From: an uncultured Prevotellaceae bacterium
Lineage (GTDB): Bacteria > Bacteroidota > Bacteroidia > Bacteroidales > Bacteroidaceae
DNA length: 35,034 nt
NCBI GenBank assembly: GCA_902761905.1
Contig: CACWMK010000057.1
Span: 1 to 35,034, forward strand
Direction of reading: 5' to 3'
The notes below the pieces were generated by a model that was not told the origin of the DNA, ran no database searches, and saw only the letters and a list, made by a program, of their open reading frames with translations. Every line of letters starts with the position of its first letter. Positions within the stretch are counted from its first letter, which is position 1. Position numbers and translations under genes: made by a program. Below, piece after piece: positions 15,197-23,610 of the stretch.

Positions 15197-15297
15197 CAAA
15201 GTTACATTTTTTTAGGCACGAATTACGCGAAATAGGCGTTTTTTTTTATTATTTCGTGTTAATTCGTGCAATTCGTGCCTATTTTTCACTATCTTTG
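15197..15297. promoter_or_regulatory. 101-bp bidirectional promoter module, copy 2 (ftsB / dnaX)
   Basis: The ends are -7 boxes TAACTTTG (minus, for ftsB) and TATCTTTG (plus, for dnaX). AATTCGTGCC sits exactly 10 bp upstream of each box. On the dnaX side a second AATTCGTGC is in direct tandem upstream, as on the mfd side of copy 1; on the ftsB side TTCGCGT precedes it, as on the PAP2 side of copy 1. The module is therefore the reverse complement of 6119-6219, with the same 101-base spacing between boxes. Confidence 0.7.
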
Positions 15298-15321
15298 CAC
15301 CACGAAATTAAATTTAGCAAT

Positions 15322-17133
15322 ATGGAATATATCGTTTCGGCCAGAAAGTACCGTCCGTTGAGCTTCGACACGGTGGTGGGACAGGCAGCCCTTACCACCA
15401 CGCTGAAGAACGCCGTGAAGAGCGGTAAGCTGGCTCATGCCTACCTGTTTTGCGGACCGCGTGGAGTGGGCAAAACCACCTGTGCGCGTATCTTTGCAAA
15501 GGCAATAAACTGCCAGAACCCCACTGCCGAGGGCGAGGCCTGTAACGAGTGTGAATCGTGCCAGTCGTTCAACGAGCAGCGATCGCTCAACATCTTTGAG
15601 CTCGATGCCGCTTCGAACAACTCGGTTGAGCACATCAAGACACTGATGGAGCAGACACGCATCCCGCCCCAGCTTGGCAAGTACAAGGTGTTTATCATCG
15701 ACGAGGTGCACATGCTCTCTACAGCGGCCTTCAACGCATTTCTGAAGACACTGGAGGAGCCACCCGCACACGTGATTTTCATCCTGGCCACCACCGAGAA
15801 GCATAAGATACTGCCCACCATCCTGAGCCGTTGCCAGATATACGACTTTGAGCGTATGACCATACGCAACACCATCGACCACCTGAAGCATGTGGCCGAA
15901 CAGGAGGGCATAAAATACGAGGAACAGGCTCTGGCCGTAATCGCCGAAAAGGCTGATGGCGGTATGCGCGACGCGCTGTCGATATTCGACCAGGCAGCAT
16001 CATTCTGTCAGGGCAATATCACCTACGACAAGGTGATAGAAGACCTGAACGTGCTGGATGCCGAGAACTACTTCAAGATAGTAGACCTCTCTATTAATAA
16101 TAAGGTGAGCGAGATTATGGTTCTGCTCAACTCGGTCATCAACAAAGGATTCGATGGAGGCTTGCTCATCCAAGGTCTGGCCAAGCACGTGCGCAATGTG
16201 CTGATGGCACGCGACCCGCAGACTCTACCCCTGCTCGAAGTGAGCGACCAGATGCGCCAGCGATACGAGGAACAGGCCAAGCGCTGCCAGATACCATTCC
16301 TGTATGACGCACTGAAGCTGATGAACCAGTGCGACATCAACTACCGCCAGTCGAGCAACAAGCGACTACTGGTAGAACTCACACTGATACAGGTGGCACA
16401 GATCACCCAGCCTGCGGAGGATGGCGCCAGTGCGGGGCGTAAGCCCCGAAGACTGAAATCCCTGTTTAAGAACCTGATTCAGCAGTCTCAGCCCAAGAAG
16501 ACCACGGCCCCGCAGGTAGCCGCGGCTGAACGTGCTGTATCTACCCCAGCGGCCAATCCGACCGCAAAGACCGGCGCTATCGCCAACCAGCCCGCAGAAT
16601 CAGCTAGCAACACCAGGACTACTGGTAATGCTACGCCCAACACCCGCTCTATCAGCGGCATAGGATTCTCTTGGAACAAGATTGGCCAGAAGGACACCCC
16701 GAAGAAGGGCGGTATGCAGATTATACCAGGCTCAATCAATCTGCCCACAGGACAGGACCATACTAACGATGCCCAGTTCTCGCAGACCGATCTGGAATTC
16801 CAGTGGATGTCGATGTGCAACCGCATGCCACAGAAGCTTAGCGGTATAGCCACGCGTATGAAGAATATGAACCCGACAATAACCGATTTCCCCGCCATAG
16901 AGATTATGGTAGACAACGATCTGATAAAACAGGAAATCGAGGATATCAAGGGTAGCATCACCAAGACGCTACAGATTTATCTGCACAACAATCAGTTGCA
17001 TATTGAAGTAAGCGTTAGCGAACAGACAGAGCGACCGACGATAAAAAGTCGCCGAGAGCAATACGAAGAGATGGCAGAAAAGAATCCTGCTGTAACAAAG
17101 CTACAGCAGGCATTCGATTTGGAATTGGCTTGA
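15322..17133 (+). CDS. dnaX: DNA polymerase III subunit gamma/tau
   Basis: A 603-residue clamp-loader ATPase that loads the sliding clamp at replication forks. The start at 15322 (MEYIVSARKYRP) is the family's conserved N terminus, 25 bases after a -7 box. Visible: Walker A GPRGVGKTTCARI (about 45-57), a zinc module with Cys residues in CxxCxxC spacing (EACNECESC, about 72-80), Walker B FIIDEVHML (about 127), SRC sensor LSRCQIYDF, and sensor 2 GGMRDALS. After about 370 the linker is Ala/Thr-rich, followed by a C-terminal domain of the Bacteroidetes tau type. An in-frame GTAA hairpin sits at the start of the linker. The terminator stem includes the stop codon. Confidence 0.96.
   Translation: MEYIVSARKYRPLSFDTVVGQAALTTTLKNAVKSGKLAHAYLFCGPRGVGKTTCARIFAKAINCQNPTAEGEACNECESCQSFNEQRSLNIFELDAASNNSVEHIKTLMEQTRIPPQLGKYKVFIIDEVHMLSTAAFNAFLKTLEEPPAHVIFILATTEKHKILPTILSRCQIYDFERMTIRNTIDHLKHVAEQEGIKYEEQALAVIAEKADGGMRDALSIFDQAASFCQGNITYDKVIEDLNVLDAENYFKIVDLSINNKVSEIMVLLNSVINKGFDGGLLIQGLAKHVRNVLMARDPQTLPLLEVSDQMRQRYEEQAKRCQIPFLYDALKLMNQCDINYRQSSNKRLLVELTLIQVAQITQPAEDGASAGRKPRRLKSLFKNLIQQSQPKKTTAPQVAAAERAVSTPAANPTAKTGAIANQPAESASNTRTTGNATPNTRSISGIGFSWNKIGQKDTPKKGGMQIIPGSINLPTGQDHTNDAQFSQTDLEFQWMSMCNRMPQKLSGIATRMKNMNPTITDFPAIEIMVDNDLIKQEIEDIKGSITKTLQIYLHNNQLHIEVSVSEQTERPTIKSRREQYEEMAEKNPAVTKLQQAFDLELA
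16433..16448. other. GTAA-tetraloop GC hairpin inside dnaX
   Basis: cggggc-gtaa-gccccg, translated within ASAGRKPRRL at the beginning of the variable linker. It closely matches the hairpin at 523-538. In E. coli a dnaX hairpin helps programmed frameshifting, but no slippery A-run lies just upstream here, so that role is unlikely. Confidence 0.45.
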
Positions 17134-17158
17134 GTCGCAAAGACCCAAGCCAATTTCT
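17123..17158 (+). terminator. dnaX terminator
   Basis: Arms aattggcttg (17123-17132) and caagccaatt (17145-17154) pair perfectly and are followed by tctttt. The dnaX stop TGA (17131-17133) overlaps the first arm. Confidence 0.7.
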
Positions 17159-17169
17159 TTTCCGGGTTA

Positions 17170-17526
17170 TTACTCCCCAAGAATCTTCTTGAGCAGTGAG
17201 ATACACTCGTCACGGTTAACAGGCTTCGACAGGAATCCATTGCAGCCAGCCTTCTCGGCAGCTGTACGGTCGCTGTCAAAAGCATTTGCAGTCAGCGCAA
17301 CAACTGGCAGGTCAGGATGCTTCTCCTTAATTTGCCTGGTTGCCTCGAGTCCGTCCATGATAGGCATCTTGATGTCCATCAGCACCAGGTCGTAGTTGTT
17401 GGCCTCGACCATCTCTACAGCGATCTGACCATTCTTGGCACGATCGAACTCAAAGTCCTTCTTCAGCAGGTACGTCATCAGTACGTAGTTGCTGTCATTG
17501 TCTTCTGCTACTAGAATCTTTTTCAT
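17170..17526 (-). CDS. Receiver-only response regulator
   Basis: A 118-residue single CheY-like receiver domain with no output domain. Key residues are intact: acidic pair Glu8/Asp9, phospho-acceptor Asp51 (LVLMDIKMP), Thr79 (ALTAN) and Lys101 (LSKPVN). It is the third gene of the kinase-transporter-regulator operon, 26 bases after the transporter. The short EATRQIKEKHPDLPVVALTA pattern is typical of receivers that partner hybrid or membrane kinases. It must act by protein-protein contact or by relay to another protein, because it has no DNA-binding part. Confidence 0.88.
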   Translation of the reverse strand: MKKILVAEDNDSNYVLMTYLLKKDFEFDRAKNGQIAVEMVEANNYDLVLMDIKMPIMDGLEATRQIKEKHPDLPVVALTANAFDSDRTAAEKAGCNGFLSKPVNRDECISLLKKILGE

Positions 17527-17552
17527 AATTGTTCCATTTTATATTATTAGTT

Positions 17553-19034
17553 TTACTTTGCAAGTCTATCTTTCCACATCTTGCTCATGTCCTCCAGGGT
17601 CTTACCCTTTGTCTCAGGCACGAGTCGCCATACAAATACGGCTGCTACGATGCAGATGATACCATAGAGACCATAAGTGAACCAGTGGCCGAAGTCATCG
17701 CCCTCGCTTAGATGCATGTTGAACATTGGCACGAACGAAGAACTTACGATGAAGTTTGATATCCACTGGAATGCTACTGCGATAGCAACAGCACCGCCAC
17801 GGATGGTATTTGGGAATATCTCGGCAATGAGCACCCATGTGATTGGGCCCCACGAGAACATAAACGATGCAGAATAGATAAGCAGCGATGCAGCTGTGAC
17901 AAGTGCAAGACTATCGTTACCGAATGTAACGGCTACACCGAATGCACCCAGAGCCATACCCAGCGAACCAGAGATGAGCAGAGGCTTGCGTCCCCACTTC
18001 TCGACAGTGAACACTGCCACCAGAGTGAACGAGATATTGATGATACCCATGAATACAGTCAGCATCATCGGGTCGTCCATACCCATATCGCCAAAGATAC
18101 GTGGAGCATAGTAAAGTACAGCATTGATACCTACAGCCTGCTGGAATACCGACAGCATGATACCTACAAAGATACACAAAGCACCATAGGTCATCAGTTT
18201 CTCGGTCTTTACCACCATTGTGTCCTTAATATCCTGCAGAATCTGCTTAGCCTTCAGGCTACCATTGATCTTAGCCAGGATACCCTCGGCCTTTTGATCC
18301 TGTCCGATAGATACAAGATAACGTGGTGTCTCTGGCACAAAGCAGATGAGCAGTGCAAACAGACCTGCTGGCACAGCCTCGCTACCGAACATATAACGCC
18401 AACCAGTAGTAACGGTCCACTGTGCTGCAGGATTGATAGCAGCCAGACCCTTACCCATCTCCTCAACCAGTGGCTGGATGTGATCGCCAAGGATGAAGAA
18501 GTTGACGAAGTAAACTACCAACTGACCGAAGATGATAGCAAACTGGTTCCAAGAAACCAGCATACCACGGATATTAGAAGGAGCCACCTCACCGATATAC
18601 ATTGGGCAGATGGCCGAAGCCAGTCCTACGCCGATACCACCTATCACACGATAGATATTAAACATGATAAGCAGCGAATAAGTAGGTGTGCCATGCTCAA
18701 AGAACAAGAATTCAGGCTCCATTGATCCGAGTGCTGAGATAAAGAACAGCAAACCGGCAATGATCAGCGACTTTTTACGACCCAGGTTAGTAGCCAGGAA
18801 TCCTGACAGAGCCGAGCCGATGATACAACCTATCAGCGCACTAGCCGATGTAAAGCCATGCCAGCCATCGGTATAGGCAAAATCCTTCGACTCCATAAAG
18901 AAAGCCTGTAATCCCTTTTCTGCACCAGATATGACAGCAGTGTCGTATCCGAACAGCAGGCCGCCAAGTACTGCGACCATTACAATTGAAATCAGGTAGG
19001 CCTTGCTACCTTGTTCTGTTTGTTGATTCATCAT
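17553..19034 (-). CDS. Sugar-porter family MFS transporter
   Basis: A 493-residue, 12-helix proton-coupled sugar symporter of the XylE/AraE/GLUT type. Signatures: GGLLFGYDTAVISGA in helix 1, GRKKSLI between helices 2 and 3, a PETPRYL motif before the central loop, GRKPLL between helices 8 and 9, and PETKGKTLEDM near the C terminus. Substrate cannot be fixed from motifs, but the divergent alpha-L-arabinofuranosidase favours arabinose or xylose. Its start is 2 bases after the upstream kinase stop, so the pair is almost certainly co-transcribed and perhaps translationally coupled. Confidence 0.9.
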   Translation of the reverse strand: MMNQQTEQGSKAYLISIVMVAVLGGLLFGYDTAVISGAEKGLQAFFMESKDFAYTDGWHGFTSASALIGCIIGSALSGFLATNLGRKKSLIIAGLLFFISALGSMEPEFLFFEHGTPTYSLLIMFNIYRVIGGIGVGLASAICPMYIGEVAPSNIRGMLVSWNQFAIIFGQLVVYFVNFFILGDHIQPLVEEMGKGLAAINPAAQWTVTTGWRYMFGSEAVPAGLFALLICFVPETPRYLVSIGQDQKAEGILAKINGSLKAKQILQDIKDTMVVKTEKLMTYGALCIFVGIMLSVFQQAVGINAVLYYAPRIFGDMGMDDPMMLTVFMGIINISFTLVAVFTVEKWGRKPLLISGSLGMALGAFGVAVTFGNDSLALVTAASLLIYSASFMFSWGPITWVLIAEIFPNTIRGGAVAIAVAFQWISNFIVSSSFVPMFNMHLSEGDDFGHWFTYGLYGIICIVAAVFVWRLVPETKGKTLEDMSKMWKDRLAK

Positions 19035-19036
19035 AA

Positions 19037-20872
19037 TTATTTGTTTGTTTTAAGTTTAATTGGCAAGCTAAGTGTAAATGTGGTGCCCTCGGCCGATGTT
19101 TTATCAAGCTTAAGGGTTCCACCCAGTTTTGCAACCGTCTCATGACAATAGGCCAAGCCCAGTCCCAGTCCTTCCTTGAACTCATCCACCTTAGTGAATC
19201 GGTTGAATATAGTACCTATCTTATCCGAAGGTATACCGCATCCCGTATCTTCGATGGTAAAGTTAAAGTATTCCTTAACCTTCTTCAGCGTCAGTCGGAT
19301 GTATCCTTGATCGGTAAACTTCGCTGCATTCTCCAGGATGTTACCCAGCATCTGTAGCAGACTGTCGCTATTGGTAGTAAGTATCTTGTCGTCGCTTCCT
19401 GTCAGGTCTACCAGTTCCACACTGATACGCGTCGTGTCAACATCAGGCATCGCACTAATCGCGCGTCTGCAGATGTCAAGAGCGTCAGTATCCTCAGCAT
19501 CCTTCATCAGATCTTTAGTATGCTCGTTGGCCAGCGCCAGCATCTTGTTTACAAGCGATGTGATATGACGGGTATTCTTGCTGATGGTTTCGGCGATCTC
19601 CTTACGTTCGGCAGGTTCAAACTCTGAGCCTTCCTCTGTAAGCACCTGTGTAAACCCATTTATGATATTAAGCGGTGTACGTATCTCGTGACTAACGCTA
19701 CGTATGAACTCCGTCTTCATCTCGTCGGCAGCAGCCACGTGCTTGTAGGCCGACTTAAGCTCCTTGTTCTTCTTCAGCAGCATATCCTGATATCTGCGCT
19801 TTCCATAGATGGTCATAGCCAGACCGATAATCAGCATCAGTGCCAGCACCATTGCTATCACCAACACTATGTTCATTACGCGTGCAGCCTTCTGTCCGTT
19901 GCGTAGCAGCACCATCTCCTCTTCCTGCTTCTGTATGTTCTCGGCTATCATCACACCTGTGATAGAATCGCGCATGTGCATCAGATCGCGCTGAGTCATA
20001 AATGCCTTGTCATCAAATCCCTGATAGCGATAGATGTCGCAACGTAGCAGATAGCGTTCCTTTATATTGGACAGAGTCTCTACTTCCGCCAGAGCCTTCT
20101 CAGCATTACCATCAAGCAGTGTCTTGTATACGCGCGCGTACGGTACAAATATGTCTGCCGAAGGACTACCATTCATACTCTCGGCTCTTTCGGCCAAAGC
20201 AAAATTCTCGTAGAATCCTTTATAGTCCTTCTGCTTAAACTTCACGATAGCCTTCACAGCATATGCACTGGCCTTTCCGCGCCAATAGCCCGTCTGATCC
20301 TTATGCTTCTCCAGTTCCTTCAGATCCTCTTCCAGCCACTTCAGGGTTTCCTGGAGATCGTTGTTAAGCTGTATGTGCGCCATCGCCAGATAGAGGAAAC
20401 TCAGACCATCTTCTTCGTATCGCGTACCTTTTATAAGCGCTATGGCATTCTGCAGTTCGCGCACAGCTCCAGGAATGTTTCCACAGGCATTGTACACATG
20501 TCCAAGCATTTTCGGTGCCAGATACTGTTCATCCTTAGCTTCCCATTTCCTTCGTATCAGATCGTCCTTCATCGTGTTTGCAATGTGGTAGGCATCGCGA
20601 ATATTCATTCTGTCCAGATTATACATCACTCCACACGTCCACGACTCGTAGTACGCTTCATTATCCTTATCCTCGATAGCATGACTCTGATATGCCCAAC
20701 AGGCAGCATATACCAACTTGGGGTCTTCCTGCGAGCATGTCGCCCACATTTCATTATGCAGTTTATTGTGCAGTATAGTATCTCTGCAATGTTCATTCTG
20801 CGCCTCTATCTGGGGTGTAACCAGCAGAGCCGCAAGACCGAGCATGTATTTATTCCAATGGTTAATCATCAT
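19037..20872 (-). CDS. TPR-sensor histidine kinase
   Basis: A 611-residue membrane sensor kinase. A signal peptide (residues 1-24, ending QIEAQ) is followed by a helical TPR-like periplasmic region (about 30-310), a coiled segment, one membrane helix (about 332-356), HisKA with His395 (SVSHEIRTPLN) and an intact GHKL ATPase: N box LGNILENAAKFT, G1 IEDTGCGIPS, F box IFNRF and G2 EGLGLGLAYC. It is first in an operon with a sugar transporter and a receiver-only regulator, so it probably monitors sugar availability; this is inferred from context. It is divergent from the GH51 gene, and its -7 box TACTTTTG lies at 20902-20909. Confidence 0.9.
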   Translation of the reverse strand: MMINHWNKYMLGLAALLVTPQIEAQNEHCRDTILHNKLHNEMWATCSQEDPKLVYAACWAYQSHAIEDKDNEAYYESWTCGVMYNLDRMNIRDAYHIANTMKDDLIRRKWEAKDEQYLAPKMLGHVYNACGNIPGAVRELQNAIALIKGTRYEEDGLSFLYLAMAHIQLNNDLQETLKWLEEDLKELEKHKDQTGYWRGKASAYAVKAIVKFKQKDYKGFYENFALAERAESMNGSPSADIFVPYARVYKTLLDGNAEKALAEVETLSNIKERYLLRCDIYRYQGFDDKAFMTQRDLMHMRDSITGVMIAENIQKQEEEMVLLRNGQKAARVMNIVLVIAMVLALMLIIGLAMTIYGKRRYQDMLLKKNKELKSAYKHVAAADEMKTEFIRSVSHEIRTPLNIINGFTQVLTEEGSEFEPAERKEIAETISKNTRHITSLVNKMLALANEHTKDLMKDAEDTDALDICRRAISAMPDVDTTRISVELVDLTGSDDKILTTNSDSLLQMLGNILENAAKFTDQGYIRLTLKKVKEYFNFTIEDTGCGIPSDKIGTIFNRFTKVDEFKEGLGLGLAYCHETVAKLGGTLKLDKTSAEGTTFTLSLPIKLKTNK

Positions 20873-20901
20873 TTATTGTTGGCTTTTACTAAAATCCTCT
20901 G

Positions 20902-20909
20902 CAAAAGTA
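20902..20909 (-). promoter_or_regulatory. -7 box TACTTTTG for the kinase-transporter-regulator operon
   Basis: Matches TAnnTTTG on the minus strand, 29 bases upstream of the kinase ATG. No clean -33 TTTG is seen. Confidence 0.55.
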
Positions 20910-20993
20910 ACGTATTTCTTTGAATTCGCCAAACTTTTTTCCCGTTAAAACGTTATTTTTTGTATAAACTACACCACTTTCGGAATTTTTATG

Positions 20994-21001
20994 TATTTTT
21001 G
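20994..21001 (+). promoter_or_regulatory. -7 box TATTTTTG for the arabinofuranosidase
   Basis: Matches TAnnTTTG, 30 bases upstream of the ATG at 21032. Together with 20902-20909 it makes a compact divergent control region of about 90 bases shared with the sensor operon. Confidence 0.55.
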
Positions 21002-21031
21002 TGCCCAATAACGACTAATTACAAACGAAAA

Positions 21032-23041
21032 ATGAAACATTTATCAACACTACTACTTCTGGCTGCCAGTCTTACCGCTGGAGCTCAGACTCACGTTCTC
21101 GACGTGAACACTAAGAAACTTGGGGCTCCCGTACAGCCCACGATGTACGGCATCTTCTTCGAGGATATCAACTATGCTGCCGACGGTGGTCTTTATGCCG
21201 AAATGGTCAAGAACCGCTCGTTCGAGTTCCCCAATGCTTTCACAGGTTGGGACATCTCAGGCAAAGTAACACTTAAAAATGACGGTCCTTTCGACAAGAA
21301 TCCTCATTACGTACGTCTGGAGCCTTCTGGTCACAGCGACAAGCACACTATGATCGAGAACCACGGATTCTTCGGCATGGGTGTTAAGGGTGGTCAGGAG
21401 TACCGCTTCTCTGTATGGGCTCGCGTACCAGATGGTGGCAAAGCCAAGCTGTGGATAGACTTGGTAGAGAATGCCACCATGGACGACGACCAGAAGTTAG
21501 GCAATGCCGGAATAGAGGTTTCTGGTAAGGATTGGAAGAAATATACAGCCATCATTAAGCCCAAGCGCGCATGCGCCAAGGCGCACCTGCGCGTGTGGGG
21601 GGATAGTAAGGTAACAACCGACCTGGAGCACGTATCACTCTTCCCTGTCGACACTTGGAAAGGACGCGAAAACGGCATGCGTAAAGATCTGGCCCAGGCT
21701 CTGTTTGATATGCACCCAGGCGTTTTCCGCTTCCCTGGCGGATGTATCGTTGAGGGCACCGACCTAGAAACCCGTTATCAGTGGAAGAACACAGTGGGTC
21801 CAGTAGAGAACCGTCCACTCAACGAGAACCGTTGGCACTACACATTCACCAACCGTTACTTCCCCGACTATTTCCAGAGCTACGGACTTGGATTCTTCGA
21901 GTTCTTCCAGCTCTGCGAGGACTTCGGCTCTGAGGCTCTGCCTGTTATCTCTTGCGGACTCTCTTGCCAGTTCCAGAACCCTGATCCCACCAAGCCAGGC
22001 GTGCATGTTGCACTCGAGGATCTTGAGCCTTACATCCAGGATGCTCTCGACCTCATCGAGTTTGCCAATGGAGATGTAAATACCAAGTGGGGTAAGGTGC
22101 GTGCCGATATGGGGCACCCCACTCCATTCAACCTGAAGTTCCTGGGTGTTGGTAATGAGCAGTGGGACTACGATGAGCAGCACGGCGGATTCGGCCCTGT
22201 ATTCACCTCACGTCTCAAGAAGTTCAGCGATGCTATCCGCAAGAAGTATCCTGACATCAAGCTCATCGGTACCACAGGGCCTAACTCTGAGGGATGGGAC
22301 TTCGACCTGCTCCAACCACGCATGAAGGAGCTCAAGGTCGACCTGTACGACGAGCACTACTATCGCAACGAGCAGTGGTTCCTCACCCACGGCCTGCGCT
22401 ACGACTCTTACGACCGCAAGGGTCCAAAGGTGTTTGCCGGCGAGTATGCATGCCACGGCAGCAACAAGCACAAGTGGAACCACTACTATACCTCTCTGTT
22501 AGAGGCTGCCCACATGACAGGTATCGAGCGTAATGCTGATATCGTTCACATGGCCACCTACGCCCCACTCTTTGCCCACGTTGAGGGTTGGCAGTGGCGT
22601 CCCGATGCCATCTGGTACGACAATCTGCGCATGTTCAAGTCTGTCAGCTACTATGTTCAGCAGCTCTATGCCATGAACAAGGGTACCAACGTGCTGCAGC
22701 TCACCATGGACAAGAAGCCCGTTGCCGGTCAGCCAGGTCAGGACGGTCTCTTCGCATCGTCTGTATGGGATGCCAACACAGGCGAGGTTATCATCAAGGT
22801 AGTCAACACATCTGATAAGACTCAGCCAGTAAGCATCCAGTTGCAGGGCATGAAGGGAGCCCGCACCGCACAGACCATCACACTGAGTCACAGCGGTATG
22901 GACGATGAGAACACTCTCGACAATCCTGAGAAGATCATACCTCGTCCAGGCACATGCAAGGTTGATGCCGGCAAGAGTGCATCACTGCTACTCGATGATA
23001 TCCCAGCATTGTCATTCAGACTCTATAAAGTTAAAAAGTAA
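21032..23041 (+). CDS. Alpha-L-arabinofuranosidase, glycoside hydrolase family 51
   Basis: A 669-residue secreted retaining glycosidase that removes terminal arabinofuranosyl units from arabinan or arabinoxylan. It starts at 21032 with the signal peptide MKHLSTLLLLAASLTAGAQ; an earlier ATG at 20960 would put a hydrophilic segment before the signal. After a conserved opening (MYGIFFEDINYAADGGLYAE) there is a jelly-roll, CBM4-like insert (about 70-225), then the (beta/alpha)8 domain. The acid/base is expected at Glu376 (GVGNEQW) and the nucleophile at Glu471 (FAGEYACH), followed by a C-terminal beta sandwich. A strong terminator follows. Likely periplasmic or surface exposed. Confidence 0.92.
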   Translation: MKHLSTLLLLAASLTAGAQTHVLDVNTKKLGAPVQPTMYGIFFEDINYAADGGLYAEMVKNRSFEFPNAFTGWDISGKVTLKNDGPFDKNPHYVRLEPSGHSDKHTMIENHGFFGMGVKGGQEYRFSVWARVPDGGKAKLWIDLVENATMDDDQKLGNAGIEVSGKDWKKYTAIIKPKRACAKAHLRVWGDSKVTTDLEHVSLFPVDTWKGRENGMRKDLAQALFDMHPGVFRFPGGCIVEGTDLETRYQWKNTVGPVENRPLNENRWHYTFTNRYFPDYFQSYGLGFFEFFQLCEDFGSEALPVISCGLSCQFQNPDPTKPGVHVALEDLEPYIQDALDLIEFANGDVNTKWGKVRADMGHPTPFNLKFLGVGNEQWDYDEQHGGFGPVFTSRLKKFSDAIRKKYPDIKLIGTTGPNSEGWDFDLLQPRMKELKVDLYDEHYYRNEQWFLTHGLRYDSYDRKGPKVFAGEYACHGSNKHKWNHYYTSLLEAAHMTGIERNADIVHMATYAPLFAHVEGWQWRPDAIWYDNLRMFKSVSYYVQQLYAMNKGTNVLQLTMDKKPVAGQPGQDGLFASSVWDANTGEVIIKVVNTSDKTQPVSIQLQGMKGARTAQTITLSHSGMDDENTLDNPEKIIPRPGTCKVDAGKSASLLLDDIPALSFRLYKVKK

Positions 23042-23053
23042 TAAAAACAAAGC

Positions 23054-23090
23054 AAATCTCCCCAATTTTCGGGGAGATTTCTTTTTTAAT
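23054..23090 (+). terminator. Rho-independent terminator of the arabinofuranosidase gene
   Basis: A 10-bp perfect stem aaatctcccc / ggggagattt, a 7-base loop, and tail cttttttaat. It separates this gene from the riboswitch leader that starts just after it. Confidence 0.88.
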
Positions 23091-23092
23091 TG

Positions 23093-23100
23093 TATCTTTG
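23093..23100 (+). promoter_or_regulatory. -7 box TATCTTTG for the riboswitch leader
   Basis: An exact -7 match followed by GC, placing a start near 23107, about 15 bases before the riboswitch core. Confidence 0.6.
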
Positions 23101-23121
23101 CAGCGCATAACAGCAATGTGA

Positions 23122-23370
23122 TGCCCATAAAGGTGCACTTAACTGTGCTTAATTGGGAATGTGAGTGTGAATCTCCGACTGTCCCGCAGCAGTGAACTCC
23201 ATTATGGCTCCTAAGCATCAACGCCATTGAGCTTTGCTCGATAGCGTTTGCGCTCGACAAAGCTCGAATGCATTCGGCTTTGTTCTCGCTAAATCACGCC
23301 ATTGCCCGTTTGGACGAGAAGGCGCTTGGGAGTGGAGGAAAGTCTGAAGACCAGCCTTTTAATGGTAAAA
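23122..23370 (+). promoter_or_regulatory. Cobalamin (B12) riboswitch-like element
   Basis: Conserved blocks occur in the right order for the adenosyl/methylcobalamin aptamer: ggtgc (23132), ttaattgggaat, gtgaatctccgactg, cccgcagcagtga, and the closing B12 box aagtctgaagaccagcc (about 23340-23356). The variable arm in between (about 23222-23290) contains an extra self-complementary repeat-like stem (gctttgctcga / tcgacaaagc). The element has its own promoter and is followed by a terminator hairpin. No transport or cobalamin gene follows; the next genes are histidine acid phosphatase homologues. The 569-base gap 23042-23610 is otherwise free of genes. Confidence 0.8.
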
Positions 23371-23485
23371 AATGCCGAAAGCTCTCGATGTAAGGGCACT
23401 AGGCAATACATTTGTTTTTCTCGAAAGAGTTTTCTGACTCAGCGCTAGTTGTGCGCATACGTGTATTATTATATAAGTTCCCCAA

Positions 23486-23530
23486 GGGGAAGGTCTGTCG
23501 AGAGACAATGCCTTCTCCTTTTATTTTTTA
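23486..23530 (+). terminator. Terminator hairpin downstream of the riboswitch
   Basis: Outer stem ggggaagg / ccttctcc (23486-23493 and 23511-23518), inner stem tgtc / gaca with GAGA loop, and tail ttttattttttac. An overlapping alternative palindrome, ttccccaaggggaa (23478-23491), would disrupt the outer stem, so the two are mutually exclusive, as expected for an expression platform. Confidence 0.65.
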
Positions 23531-23572
23531 CTATTTTGATACTAAAAAGTTTTTTCTTTCAGAAAAAAATTG

Positions 23573-23580
23573 TACTTTTG
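23573..23580 (+). promoter_or_regulatory. -7 box TACTTTTG for the phosphatase pair
   Basis: Matches TAnnTTTG, 30 bases upstream of ATG 23611 and after the terminator hairpin. The phosphatase genes can therefore be transcribed without passing through the riboswitch. Confidence 0.55.
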
Positions 23581-23610
23581 CAACCAACAATCTGTTTATT
23601 GTCAACTCGG

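Noticed and set aside
16433-16448. dnaX hairpin as a programmed frameshift signal
   Set aside because: No slippery A-run just upstream, and the linker and C-terminal domain stay in the same frame.
23362-23448. 28-codon frame right after the riboswitch
   Set aside because: No ribosome site, no conserved pattern and it ends before the terminator; probably chance.
23449-23610. Upstream extension of the first phosphatase gene
   Set aside because: It would place 54 residues before a clear signal peptide and run through the terminator and the -7 box; ATG 23611 is preferred.
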